Source: Aureisphaera galaxeae (lineage in GTDB: Bacteria; Bacteroidota; Bacteroidia; Flavobacteriales; Flavobacteriaceae). From it: a stretch of 64,000 nucleotides of DNA. The stretch covers positions 62,001-126,000 of the forward strand of contig NZ_JAQQTF010000004.1 in the NCBI RefSeq assembly GCF_028561275.1. The letters run 5' to 3'. The notes under the pieces were generated by a model, which was given only the letters and a program-made list of their open reading frames with translations, made no database searches and had not been told where the DNA came from. Positions 55,979 to 64,000 of the stretch are shown here, piece by piece; positions within the stretch are counted from its first letter, which is position 1, and every line of letters begins with the position of its first letter. The position numbers were made by a program, and so were the translations under genes.

Positions 55979-58183
55979 TTAAAGTCGAGAAACTTTATCT
56001 ATTCCGTTTATTTTTTTAATGTTTTTAACCAAATTATCAAGAATGGACTTGTTCTTTACCACCACGATAATTTTCCCGCTAAAGGTGCCGTCATCCGTAT
56101 CGAAATGAACGCTTTTCATATCGATATGGAGGTTGTTAGAAATGACACGGGTTACTTCGTTTACCAACCCAATGGTGTCGATACCTGTAATGAGCAATTC
56201 TGCTTGGAATTCCTGTTGTGTAGAATCGATCCATTTGGCTTGCATCACGCGATAGCCATAGTTGCTCTGCATTTGCAGCGCGTTGGGACAGTTTTTCTTA
56301 TGTATTTTAATTCCCTCATTTACCGTAGTAAACCCAAATACGTCATCCCCAGGAATTGGGTTGCAACAATTGGACATCTTGTAATCCAGATGCTGTTCGT
56401 CCTTACCAAACACCAATTGATCGTATTTTACGGTAATCTCATCCTTGTTAACATCCTCTGGTGTCTGCGGTCTTCGGATTCTGTTTTTGAAGAAACTAAT
56501 AAGCGCATTGTTCCTGGAAGCCGCGAAGTCCTTCAACTGTTGGTTGTCTATAATACCAGCACCTACACGGTAGAAGAGATCCAAACTGGTTTTCAGTTTA
56601 AAATAAACCACCAGTTGGTTCACCGTTTTCTCGTCTAAAGTAATCTTGAGTGACTTCAGTTTTCGCGCCAATACGACTTTACCTTCGGCCGCAATCTGCT
56701 TTTGTTCTTCCTTAAGCGAAGATTTAATCTTGGAACGAGCCTTACCGGTGGTTACATAATCTAACCAGTTGGCAGAGGGTTTGCTCTTTTCGGAAGTAAT
56801 AATCTCTACCTGATCGCCACTTTTCAATTCATGGCTTAAGGGCTTTAATTTGCCATTTACTTTAGCTCCACGGGTATGTAATCCCACTTCGGTATGAACA
56901 TGGAATCCAAAATCCAAAGCGGTGGCTCCTTTCGGAAGGGAATACAGATCCCCTTTGGGTGAGAAGACAAAGATTTCCTTGGCGTATAGATTCAACTTGA
57001 ATTCTTCTACAAAATCGACTGCATTGATCTCGGCATTTTCCAGGGTCACCTGTAATTTGTTGAGCCAGTCGTCCAATCCTTGGTCTTCTTTTTCGGTATT
57101 CTTGTATTTATAATGGGCGGCGTACCCTTTTTCGGCAATCTCGTTCATGCGTTCACTTCGAATCTGAACTTCAACCCATCGTCCTTTCGGCCCCATGACC
57201 GTGATGTGTAAGGCTTCATATCCAGTAGATTTGGGAGAGGAAATCCAATCCCGTAATCGGATAGGGTTGGGTCTAAAGTGATCGGTAACGATAGAATAGA
57301 TCTTCCACGCCAAGAATTTTTCATTCTCGGGTTTACTTTGGTAGATGATTCGTACGGCAAACTTATCGTATACTTCGTCGAAGCTTACATTTTGGCCGAT
57401 CATTTTCCTGCGTATGGAAAAGATAGACTTAGGTCGCCCCTTAATTTCGTAGCTCAATTTTTCGGCATCCAATGAATCACGGAGCACCTTCGAAAAGTCT
57501 TCTATATAGGCATCCTGATCTTCCTTGCTCTCCTTCATTTTACTTAGGATGTCCTGGTATACCTCGGGTTCGGTATATTTTAATCCTAAATCCTCCAACT
57601 CGGTTTTAATATTATAAAGCCCAATACGATGTGCCAAAGGCGCATAAATGTATAGGGTTTCTGATGCGATCTTCACTTGTTTATGTCCAGGCATGGAATC
57701 CATCGTCTGCATATTGTGCAGACGGTCCGCGATTTTAATGATGATTACCCTAATGTCTTCATTAAGGGTTAACAGCATTTTACGGAAGTTCTCAGCCTGT
57801 ATGGAAACATCGCCATCGTACTCCAAAGCCGAAATCTTGGTCAATCCATCAACAATACGAGCTACAGTTTCACCGAACATTTGTTCCAGATCCACCAAGG
57901 TGTATTCGGTATCTTCAACAACATCATGAAGCAGGGCAGCGGCAATAGAAGTCGCATCCAAACCAATTTCGGAAGCTACAATCTTAGCAACAGCGATGGG
58001 ATGGAAGATATAGGCTTCTCCACTTTTTCTACGCTGATCTTTGTGTGCGTCTACCGCCACGTCGAATGCAGACCGAATCAATTTCTTATCGGCCGCAGAC
58101 AGGGTACGGTAGCTAATCTTTAATAGCTCCTTGTATTGCTTTGCAATTTCCTTGTTTTCTGCTTCTATGAGTGCCTCAGTCAT
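55979..58183 (-). CDS. Bifunctional (p)ppGpp synthetase/hydrolase
   Basis: A 734-residue long RSH enzyme controlling the stringent response. The hydrolase HD domain is intact: HPIAVAKIVA (His61), ALLHDVVEDTEYT (His86-Asp87, Glu90-Asp91). The synthetase domain has DKFAVRIIYQS, LRDWISSPKSTGYEALHITV and the catalytic Glu in VEVQIRSERMNEIAEKG, also intact, so both activities are expected. A TGS domain (EIFVFSPKGDLYSLPKGATA) and a C-terminal ACT/RRM region (about 655-734) follow. It lies downstream of a Ste24-like protease and upstream of fur; Bacteroidota usually encode a single long RSH like this, named rel or spoT. Confidence 0.96.
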   Translation of the reverse strand: MTEALIEAENKEIAKQYKELLKISYRTLSAADKKLIRSAFDVAVDAHKDQRRKSGEAYIFHPIAVAKIVASEIGLDATSIAAALLHDVVEDTEYTLVDLEQMFGETVARIVDGLTKISALEYDGDVSIQAENFRKMLLTLNEDIRVIIIKIADRLHNMQTMDSMPGHKQVKIASETLYIYAPLAHRIGLYNIKTELEDLGLKYTEPEVYQDILSKMKESKEDQDAYIEDFSKVLRDSLDAEKLSYEIKGRPKSIFSIRRKMIGQNVSFDEVYDKFAVRIIYQSKPENEKFLAWKIYSIVTDHFRPNPIRLRDWISSPKSTGYEALHITVMGPKGRWVEVQIRSERMNEIAEKGYAAHYKYKNTEKEDQGLDDWLNKLQVTLENAEINAVDFVEEFKLNLYAKEIFVFSPKGDLYSLPKGATALDFGFHVHTEVGLHTRGAKVNGKLKPLSHELKSGDQVEIITSEKSKPSANWLDYVTTGKARSKIKSSLKEEQKQIAAEGKVVLARKLKSLKITLDEKTVNQLVVYFKLKTSLDLFYRVGAGIIDNQQLKDFAASRNNALISFFKNRIRRPQTPEDVNKDEITVKYDQLVFGKDEQHLDYKMSNCCNPIPGDDVFGFTTVNEGIKIHKKNCPNALQMQSNYGYRVMQAKWIDSTQQEFQAELLITGIDTIGLVNEVTRVISNNLHIDMKSVHFDTDDGTFSGKIIVVVKNKSILDNLVKNIKKINGIDKVSRL

Positions 58184-58273
58184 AAACTAAAATTAATGAA
58201 TTGCACCTTAACAACAACAAAAAATGTGCTAGAAATGATGAATCTTAAGCAAAAACGTTTTAGGAAGCTTTAT

Positions 58274-59512
58274 CTAATCCGTTTGTCGCAGATTTCTAAA
58301 ACGCTGCAGTAAGGTAGGGTGAGAGTAGTGAACGAAAACGTAGGCTGGGTGTGGCGTAAGGTTACTCAAGCTATTCTTAGACAGTTTTTTAAGTGCCGAA
58401 ATGAGCGGCCCGGCCGAATACGTCATTTTGGCATAATCGTCTGCCTGATACTCAAATTTTCGGGAAAGCAAGTTCATAAACAATCCTGTTATTTCCGAAA
58501 TAGGCGTGTATAAGATTCCGAAGGCCACTAGCCCTATATGGAAAGACGCTTGTGGCACTCCTAGGGCCTGACTTAAAGTGTCACTTCCTATAAACAAAGA
58601 CAGCAGCCAAAACGTAAATCCCGTAATAAGAATGGTGGCAAAAAGGTTGTAGATAATGTGGTTTCTTTTGTAGTGACCTACTTCGTGCGCCAGCACTGCA
58701 ACGATTTCATCTTGTTCCAAATCATTAATCAGTGTATCGTAGAGTGTAATTCGTTTTTCCCTTCCGAAGCCTGAGAAGTAAGCATTTGCTTTGGTGCTTC
58801 GCTTAGAACCATCGATTACGAATATGTTTTTAAGACTAAAACCAACTTTAGAAGCATAAGCTTCAATTTGCTCCCGTAGTTCCCCAGTTTCCAACGGGGT
58901 TTGTTTATTGAATATGGGCACAATAAGTCGTGCGTAAAACATATTCATAAATAAAGAAAAGAAAGCGATGACGCCCCAAGCATACAACCAGAAATTCGTG
59001 CCGGTCTTTTGGTAGAACCAAAGGATGGCGGCCAGGATTCCCCCACCAATTACAGCGGCCATAATTCCGCCTTTCAGTTTATCCAAAAAGAAGGTCTTTC
59101 GCGTAGTTTTATTGAATCCGTACTTCTCTTCAATCACGAACGTATTGTAATAGGAAAATGGGGCACTCACAAGACTGCTGGCTAGCATGATAATTCCGAA
59201 GAATAGTAGCGCTACCAAAATCTCATTATCCGAAAAACTTCTCGCGAGCTCATCTACAAAGACGAAGCCATCTAAAAAGAAAAATAGGAGGGTGGTTATT
59301 AGGGAAATGGATGAAGTTAGTAGTCCGAAGCGGTATTTTTCCTTCTTGTAATTCTGCGATTTTTCATAGGCTTGTGCATCGTATACATCGCTCAATTCTT
59401 CGGGTAGTGCATCGGAAAATCGCTTGGCATTGAGCGCATCCAAAAGTTTGTCGATGACAAAATTAACCACTAAGATTGCGATAAGAATGTAGAAGAGAGT
59501 TTCTGGGATCAT
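58274..59512 (-). CDS. M48 family (Ste24/CAAX-type) membrane metalloprotease
   Basis: A 412-residue integral membrane zinc protease with about seven helices. The zinc motif is VAVLAHEVGHYKRNH (HEVGH, about 274-286), with the downstream glutamate in a region containing SRKFEYQADDYA (E-x-x-x-D), as in Ste24/HtpX. The length and N-terminal helices fit the Ste24 (CAAX prenyl protease 1) subgroup rather than the shorter HtpX. Bacterial members degrade damaged membrane proteins; prenylation itself is absent in bacteria. It starts 9 bp after the TrmH-like gene. Confidence 0.92.
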   Translation of the reverse strand: MIPETLFYILIAILVVNFVIDKLLDALNAKRFSDALPEELSDVYDAQAYEKSQNYKKEKYRFGLLTSSISLITTLLFFFLDGFVFVDELARSFSDNEILVALLFFGIIMLASSLVSAPFSYYNTFVIEEKYGFNKTTRKTFFLDKLKGGIMAAVIGGGILAAILWFYQKTGTNFWLYAWGVIAFFSLFMNMFYARLIVPIFNKQTPLETGELREQIEAYASKVGFSLKNIFVIDGSKRSTKANAYFSGFGREKRITLYDTLINDLEQDEIVAVLAHEVGHYKRNHIIYNLFATILITGFTFWLLSLFIGSDTLSQALGVPQASFHIGLVAFGILYTPISEITGLFMNLLSRKFEYQADDYAKMTYSAGPLISALKKLSKNSLSNLTPHPAYVFVHYSHPTLLQRFRNLRQTD

Positions 59513-59521
59513 AATTTGGGG

Positions 59522-60328
59522 TTACTGAAATTGTCGTTGTCTCTTAGCTTCAAAGATAAGAATTCCTGCAGCTACCGAAACGTTCATGGAATCGATAGCG
59601 CCCTGCATGGGAATGATGATATTTTTGGTGCTGTGTTCCCGCCATATTTCTGAAAGTCCATCCGCTTCTGTACCCACTACAATAGCGCTTGCTTGGGTGT
59701 AATCTTGTGTATGATAAGGAACGGCTTCCTGAAGGATAGCACTATAAATTGCGATGTTTTTTTCCTTTAAAAAAGCAATGATTTCTTCTGAAGTAGCCAT
59801 ACCTATGGCATTGGTAAAAGCGCAACCTACACTACTTCGCAATATATTAGGGTTGTATAGATCGGTTTTGGGACTAGCGATAATTACGGCATCTACATTG
59901 GCTGCATCGGCCGTTCGTAAAAGGGCTCCAATATTGCCTGGTTTTTCGGGGGCTTCTGCTACAAGAATCAATGGGTTTTTATTGGAAAACGTTAGGTTTT
60001 CAAGGTTCAGATCCTTTGTTTTTGCGATAGCAATAACGCCTTCGGTAGAACCACGATAGGCCAGTTTTTGATAAATTTCTTTCGAAATTTGTATGCTTTC
60101 GGTAGCCTCGTCCAATGAATCAACGAGCATTTCCAAAGCCAGATACCCAATGATATCCGTACAGTACAAAAGTGTTTCTATAGAATATCCACCAGAAAGG
60201 GCCAATTGTATTTCCCGTTGGCCTTCCACCACAAACAAACCTTGTTTCCTACGTTCGCGGGATTTTTCCATGAGTTGGACCACCTGTTTTACCAAAGGGT
60301 TCTGAAGACTGGAAATGGACTTATTCAC
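59522..60328 (-). CDS. TrmH/SpoU-family RNA 2'-O-methyltransferase
   Basis: A 268-269-residue SPOUT enzyme that methylates ribose 2'-OH in tRNA or rRNA. The N-terminal substrate-binding domain (SISSLQNPLVKQVVQLMEKS, KQGLFVVEGQREIQLAL) is followed by the knotted SpoU domain: VAEAPEKPGNIGALLRTADA (motif 1), ILRSSVGCAF (motif 2) and IIIPMQGAIDSMNVSVAAGI (motif 3), all intact. The start is taken as GTG 60328 because an exact promoter -7 box overlaps the ten residues that a start at 60358 would add. Confidence 0.9.
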   Translation of the reverse strand: MNKSISSLQNPLVKQVVQLMEKSRERRKQGLFVVEGQREIQLALSGGYSIETLLYCTDIIGYLALEMLVDSLDEATESIQISKEIYQKLAYRGSTEGVIAIAKTKDLNLENLTFSNKNPLILVAEAPEKPGNIGALLRTADAANVDAVIIASPKTDLYNPNILRSSVGCAFTNAIGMATSEEIIAFLKEKNIAIYSAILQEAVPYHTQDYTQASAIVVGTEADGLSEIWREHSTKNIIIPMQGAIDSMNVSVAAGILIFEAKRQRQFQ

Positions 60329-60332
60329 GGAG

Positions 60333-60340
60333 CAAAGATA
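60333..60340 (-). promoter_or_regulatory. Promoter -7 box, trmH-like gene
   Basis: TATCTTTG on the minus strand, an exact TAnnTTTG match, 4 bases before the GTG at 60328; the transcript is predicted to be leaderless. Confidence 0.55.
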
Positions 60341-60433
60341 GCTTTTTATGGATTTCAAGAATATCGGGTGGAATTAGAGGCAAGAGACATTCAAAATGAA
60401 TTAATTAACTACCTTTCGGAAAAAATTGATAGT

Positions 60434-61612
60434 ATGATCAGAACTTTACCTCTTTATGTCTTGTTATTTTTTGTGGTAGGCCTCCATGCCCAAGTGGCCA
60501 ATCAACCGGATGATATACAGCTATGCGATGACAATGACGATAGTTTTCAGATATTCGATCTTACGATAACCGAGTCTCAAATTTTAGGCGCTCAGTCTCC
60601 TACTGACTTCTTTGTGACGTACTATGAAGTTGAGGCGGATGCCAATGCCGGAATTAATGCCATCGCAATACCCACATCCTATATAAATGTATCCAACCCT
60701 CAATCTATTTTTGCACGATTGGAAAGTGTGATCAATGGAAATTTTGATACTACAAATTTTGCTTTGATTGTACTTCCCCAGCCCGCTGCGGTTCAACCTA
60801 CACCACTCATAGCTTGTGACACAGATGATGATGGGATATTCTTTGAATTCGATTTAGTTAGTAAAGATGCAGAAATAGCTGACGGAGATCCAAATGTTAG
60901 TATCTCCTATCATACTAATTTGGCTGATGCCGAAACAAACCAGAACCCCTTAGCGAGCCCTTATACAAATACAACTCCATTTTCTGAAATACTATACGTT
61001 AGGGTAGAAGACATCATTACTGGGTGCTTTGCCATTGTGGAACTAGAACTCATCGTTTGGGTAGATTGCCCTGCCATAGATACCGATCCGGTAGATATCT
61101 TTGTAAATGAAGGGGACGATAATGGACTGGCTATCTTCGATCTTACGGCAAACGAAGCGCTCATGCTAGGAAGCCAGGATCCTTCGCTGTTCGAGTTTGC
61201 CTATCACGAAACCATGGCCGATTCGGATGCAGGGACCAATCCCATAGCCAATCCAACGGCTTATCAAAACATTGCCAATCCACAGACCATTTATGTGCGT
61301 ATGACCAATACGGACAATGGAAGTTATGTGTTAACCAACTTTCAGATTGAAACCGATGGAACCCTAAGTTTGGATACTTTTTCTGCTGAAAGTTTCGTGC
61401 TGTATCCTAATCCAGCTCGTCAGGAAATTCACATTCAATCAAACGCTGAATTTTCGGAAATCGAGTTGAAGGTGTTCGATATGCATGGTAGACAGCTTAT
61501 TTCTGAAAAGTCAAAACAGACAATCGATGTATCTCAATTCCCTTCAGGAATGTATTGGATTCAAATCCTTACCGATGGCAATAAACTTGTGAAGCCTTTT
61601 GTGAAAAACTAA
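60434..61612 (+). CDS. T9SS type A cargo protein with FDLT repeats
   Basis: A 392-residue secreted protein from the ATG at 60434 (MIRTLPLYVLLFFVVGLHAQ; signal peptide cut after HAQ); the frame is open upstream but lies inside the trmH-like gene. Three repeats of ~95 residues follow, each with a FDLT motif, a 'YYE/YHTN/YHET...DA...NPIA' segment and an 'NxxNPQxIxxRxxN' core. The C-terminal ~75 residues (VLYPNPARQEIHIQSN ... FPSGMYWIQILTDGNKLVKP) are the type A Por sorting domain (TIGR04183). The repeats resemble those in the type B protein at 16925-19345. Its stop is one base from the convergent glycosidase stop. Confidence 0.9.
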   Translation: MIRTLPLYVLLFFVVGLHAQVANQPDDIQLCDDNDDSFQIFDLTITESQILGAQSPTDFFVTYYEVEADANAGINAIAIPTSYINVSNPQSIFARLESVINGNFDTTNFALIVLPQPAAVQPTPLIACDTDDDGIFFEFDLVSKDAEIADGDPNVSISYHTNLADAETNQNPLASPYTNTTPFSEILYVRVEDIITGCFAIVELELIVWVDCPAIDTDPVDIFVNEGDDNGLAIFDLTANEALMLGSQDPSLFEFAYHETMADSDAGTNPIANPTAYQNIANPQTIYVRMTNTDNGSYVLTNFQIETDGTLSLDTFSAESFVLYPNPARQEIHIQSNAEFSEIELKVFDMHGRQLISEKSKQTIDVSQFPSGMYWIQILTDGNKLVKPFVKN

Positions 61613-61613
61613 G

Positions 61614-64000
61614 CTATTTCTGTTTCACGATAAGGGCGGCCTCCTTTTGTTCTGAAGAAATACGATAGTAACTCGGGGATACTTCAGAACTGATTCGTGT
61701 TCCGTCTACTGAAAAGCTGGAACCTTCGACTTTCGGTAATTGGACCACTATTTCCCAATCGTCCTGTGTTTGAGTCACCCTAACTTCGGTAACACCATTT
61801 TTATTGGTGAAGTACACCGATATTTCGTTATCGCCCACCTGAACGTTTTCCAAAGCGGCATCATCCCAAGAGGACGGCATTTGTGGTTTAATGAAGACCT
61901 TTTTGTTGGCCGCATCTGGCTGAATGCCGAAAAACTGCTCTACGATGGGAACAGCATAACCGTATATGTTCCAAGCTTGGGTGACCATTCCGTAATCGGG
62001 GGACACTTCATAAATACTGCCGGGTAGTGCATAACTGAAAGTACGTGTCATCCGTTTCATATAATTTAATGCTTTATCCGGTCTTCCATAGTTGTTTTCA
62101 GAAACGATCTGTACTCCTGTGGGTAAGGTCATCACGGCACCTGTATAGGAGAATACCTTACTTCCTTGAAAGGAGCCGTCATCACTTCCAGCCGATTCGT
62201 CACGGTCAATCCCTGTGACGAACACCCCGAAAGGATTCACGAACTTTTCAGCGGTATTCAAGGCTTTAATGGCTTTGTCTTCTGGTGCAATACCTACTTC
62301 CATAGGCGTGTTCACTACCCAATTGTGGTGCATGACGAAAGGACGCGATTCCGAAGAAGGGTTCGCCAATATTGCCTCGCGTGTTTGTTTCAGTTCTTCC
62401 ACCGCCCAAGGTTTTCCCAAGGTATCGGCACGAACAATAGCGTCTTCGATGAGATGAAGGGCTTGCTCGTCAGATCCAATGAAATCTGCATAAGAATTAA
62501 ACTCTTCGCTCCAGAATTGTTCGTTGATCTTACCCTTAATCTGTTCTGCGATGTAGGCGTAGCCTTTGCTCAATCCATCTTTTCCGATCTCGGCTGCGAT
62601 TTTGGAAGCATCGGCAAAGGCTTTTTGGGTATAGGCGGCTACATCGATCATTTCGCTGTCCATTCCATGCACTTCCATCATACCATAGCCATCTGGAAAC
62701 TGATTTTTATCGGCATCGTTCTCGTTCATGAGCCAGTTGAGTCCTTTTTCAATAGTTGGGAAGTACTTTTCCAAGAAAGCCTTGTCGCCATTCCATTGAT
62801 AAATCTTCCAAATGAGGGTAGCAAACTGAGGGGTTTCGTTGATATTTCCCGGATTGAAAACAGCTCCATTGGTAGACATTTCGTGTATAATGCGTCCATT
62901 GCTATTTACCGCTTCAGAAACACTGTCCAATAGCTTGATAGTGCTATAAACAGGATCCCTTTGCCCTATGGCCATATACCCTTGCAGGGCATATTCGCTA
63001 TCTACCCCGAACCACCATGGGTAGTCGGGAATACCTGCGCCAATGCCCGTGCCTATTTCTGGAACCGTACGAACCAGCCAATCACAGTTGTACTTTACCC
63101 ATTCAAAAGCTTCTTCAATGTCTTTGTCTGGGACCGTTAATTTGGTTTTTTCGGAAAGGGCTTCGTAGCGTTCTTTTTTCGCTGTAAAATCGTTGTAAAG
63201 ATTTTGTCTAATCGATCTATGATTCTCCAAGGCTGATTCTTCGGAAAGATAAGAGCCAGCAATCACAAAATTCACAAGGGTAGATCCATTTTCCGGTAAT
63301 TCAATTTCATAGCTTAAAGTTTTGGCATTGCTAGCACTAGCTTCTTTCTCAGCTTCCGAATACCCTGTTACCCTTGCGTCCATTCCTATGATGGAATACC
63401 AGGGGTTAAGACTATCCTTGAAAGTAAGTAGTCCTTTGGTACTATCGTAGCTCGCCAAATCGGGTCCATCTATCATTTGGGTTCGCTCTCCTAACCAGGT
63501 TGGGCGAAGGTCTGATTGTGCCGTAAAATTTACTACGCCCTTCCCTTTTGATCCTCGATTGGTAATATGAAGTTGTATCACCACACCTTCTTTTCCGTCA
63601 GGTACAAATTGCCAACGTTCCACGGACAAGTCTTCATTTAAGGAATAGTTCATTTTATTGGCATAGGGATAATTTGAGAACGAATCGGCTTTTTTTAATA
63701 CATGATTTGAGTCCTCTAGCTGTAATGAAATTTCGAACCCATCCATCAGCTTAATGGGATGGTTCCAAATACCTCCCATTTCCCCTTTAATGTGCCATCC
63801 CAGATCGGGGAAAGACCCGTCTTGATGTCCTACGATATATACCCGATCCCCTGCCGTAACGTAAGGCGATTCGAGGTACGACTCCTTTCCCGTAATGGAA
63901 GGGCTCCCTTCGGAAAGCTCAGCAAAGCTTAGGGGTTTTTCTTCGGAATTTTGACAACTAATAAAGGGCAATAAACAGATTAGGAGAAAGGCTTTTTTCA
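61614..64000 (-). CDS. (alpha/alpha)6-barrel glycosidase-like lipoprotein, 5' end cut by one base
   Basis: A probable surface lipoprotein glycoside hydrolase, about 795 residues complete. Reading out to the window edge gives KKAFLLICLLPFISC directly before the lipobox Cys, so the missing start is almost certainly an ATG whose first base is position 64001. The N-terminal beta-sandwich (to about residue 270) precedes a six-hairpin barrel: PDYPWWFGVDSEYALQGYMA, ETPQFATLIWKIYQWNGDKA, PDGYGMMEVHGMDSEMIDVA and SPDYGMVTQAWNIYGYAVPI. This layout fits the amylo-alpha-1,6-glucosidase/glycogen-debranching and related trehalase-like groups; the substrate is unproven. Acidic residues in DSEYAL and HGMDSEM are candidate catalysts. 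Confidence 0.82.
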   Translation of the reverse strand, partial: KKAFLLICLLPFISCQNSEEKPLSFAELSEGSPSITGKESYLESPYVTAGDRVYIVGHQDGSFPDLGWHIKGEMGGIWNHPIKLMDGFEISLQLEDSNHVLKKADSFSNYPYANKMNYSLNEDLSVERWQFVPDGKEGVVIQLHITNRGSKGKGVVNFTAQSDLRPTWLGERTQMIDGPDLASYDSTKGLLTFKDSLNPWYSIIGMDARVTGYSEAEKEASASNAKTLSYEIELPENGSTLVNFVIAGSYLSEESALENHRSIRQNLYNDFTAKKERYEALSEKTKLTVPDKDIEEAFEWVKYNCDWLVRTVPEIGTGIGAGIPDYPWWFGVDSEYALQGYMAIGQRDPVYSTIKLLDSVSEAVNSNGRIIHEMSTNGAVFNPGNINETPQFATLIWKIYQWNGDKAFLEKYFPTIEKGLNWLMNENDADKNQFPDGYGMMEVHGMDSEMIDVAAYTQKAFADASKIAAEIGKDGLSKGYAYIAEQIKGKINEQFWSEEFNSYADFIGSDEQALHLIEDAIVRADTLGKPWAVEELKQTREAILANPSSESRPFVMHHNWVVNTPMEVGIAPEDKAIKALNTAEKFVNPFGVFVTGIDRDESAGSDDGSFQGSKVFSYTGAVMTLPTGVQIVSENNYGRPDKALNYMKRMTRTFSYALPGSIYEVSPDYGMVTQAWNIYGYAVPIVEQFFGIQPDAANKKVFIKPQMPSSWDDAALENVQVGDNEISVYFTNKNGVTEVRVTQTQDDWEIVVQLPKVEGSSFSVDGTRISSEVSPSYYRISSEQKEAALIVKQK

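Noticed and set aside
55823-56638. A 271-residue open frame opposite rel/spoT and fur
   Set aside because: Both opposite genes have complete motifs over the whole span; the antisense translation has no recognisable domain and no promoter.
62166-62933. A 255-residue open frame opposite the glycosidase gene
   Set aside because: Shadow frame inside a gene whose protein motifs run through the region without break.
1-64000. tRNA, rRNA, riboswitch, or prophage signals
   Set aside because: No cloverleaf, rRNA core sequence, known riboswitch core or phage structural genes were recognised when reading the gaps. Gaps are short and mostly explained by promoters or repeats.

Overview
The window is chromosomal DNA from a member of the Bacteroidota, most likely a marine-type Flavobacteriaceae. 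Evidence: two cargo proteins of the type IX secretion system (one with a type B/CHU_C C-terminus, one with a type A Por C-terminus), many lipoproteins with Bacteroidota-style lipoboxes, near absence of Shine-Dalgarno sequences, repeated matches to the Bacteroidota promoter box TAnnTTTG a few bases upstream of start codons, a COX15-type heme A synthase, and families such as DUF5606, OstA-like and DUF349 proteins. No rRNA, tRNA, CRISPR array, prophage or transposase was recognised.

Layout. 1-7188: small exported and stress proteins, an S1 sulfatase lipoprotein, RluF-type pseudouridine synthase, uvrB and a hydrolase-like lipoprotein. 7189-12850: an A+T-rich accessory stretch with a three-gene minus-strand group (arylsulfotransferase lipoprotein, cytoplasmic sulfotransferase, MFS transporter), an unknown protein, a small membrane protein and a DinB-like exported protein. 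13004-16870: an esterase fused to a TlpA-like N-terminal region, then a methyltransferase / Crp-Fnr regulator / membrane protein group carrying a perfect FNR-type palindrome. 16925-24435: a large T9SS cargo protein, an ABC-2 transporter and small lipoproteins. 24436-29247: housekeeping genes (NdpA-like, pRiA4b-like, ctaA, cca, tsaC-like). 29253-40278: a surface-polysaccharide/LPS-core region with seven glycosyltransferases, two methyltransferases, a polysaccharide deacetylase, a GT9 heptosyltransferase-like protein, an LPS-kinase-like protein and a POT-like transporter, on alternating strands. 40503-43976: dapD, ruvX, def, a DUF5606 gene and mazG. 43973-60328: a long minus-strand housekeeping series (trmH-like, Ste24-like protease, bifunctional rel/spoT, fur-like, purA, ostA-like, aminotransferase, TPR protein, two tandem DUF368 genes, aroE, DUF349, methyltransferase). 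60434-64000: a second T9SS cargo protein and a (alpha/alpha)6 glycosidase-like lipoprotein cut by one base at the window edge.

How the genes work together. The polysaccharide region, OstA-like protein and two DUF368 (undecaprenyl-phosphate translocase family) proteins all belong to envelope biogenesis. The sulfatase, sulfotransferase and arylsulfotransferase suggest handling of sulfated compounds. Intergenic islands around the polysaccharide genes are built from a few recurring short modules (an imperfect palindrome starting GGACACTGAG, a GACTATAGACTA word, a 14-bp minisatellite), an unexplained mosaic structure.

The most testable new observations are: the perfect TTGAT-N4-ATCAA site beside a regulator whose recognition helix carries the FNR-like ETxSR pattern; the sulfuryl-transfer group; the TlpA-N/esterase fusion; and the modular intergenic repeats. 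All functional calls rest on reading motifs by eye; no database search was run.
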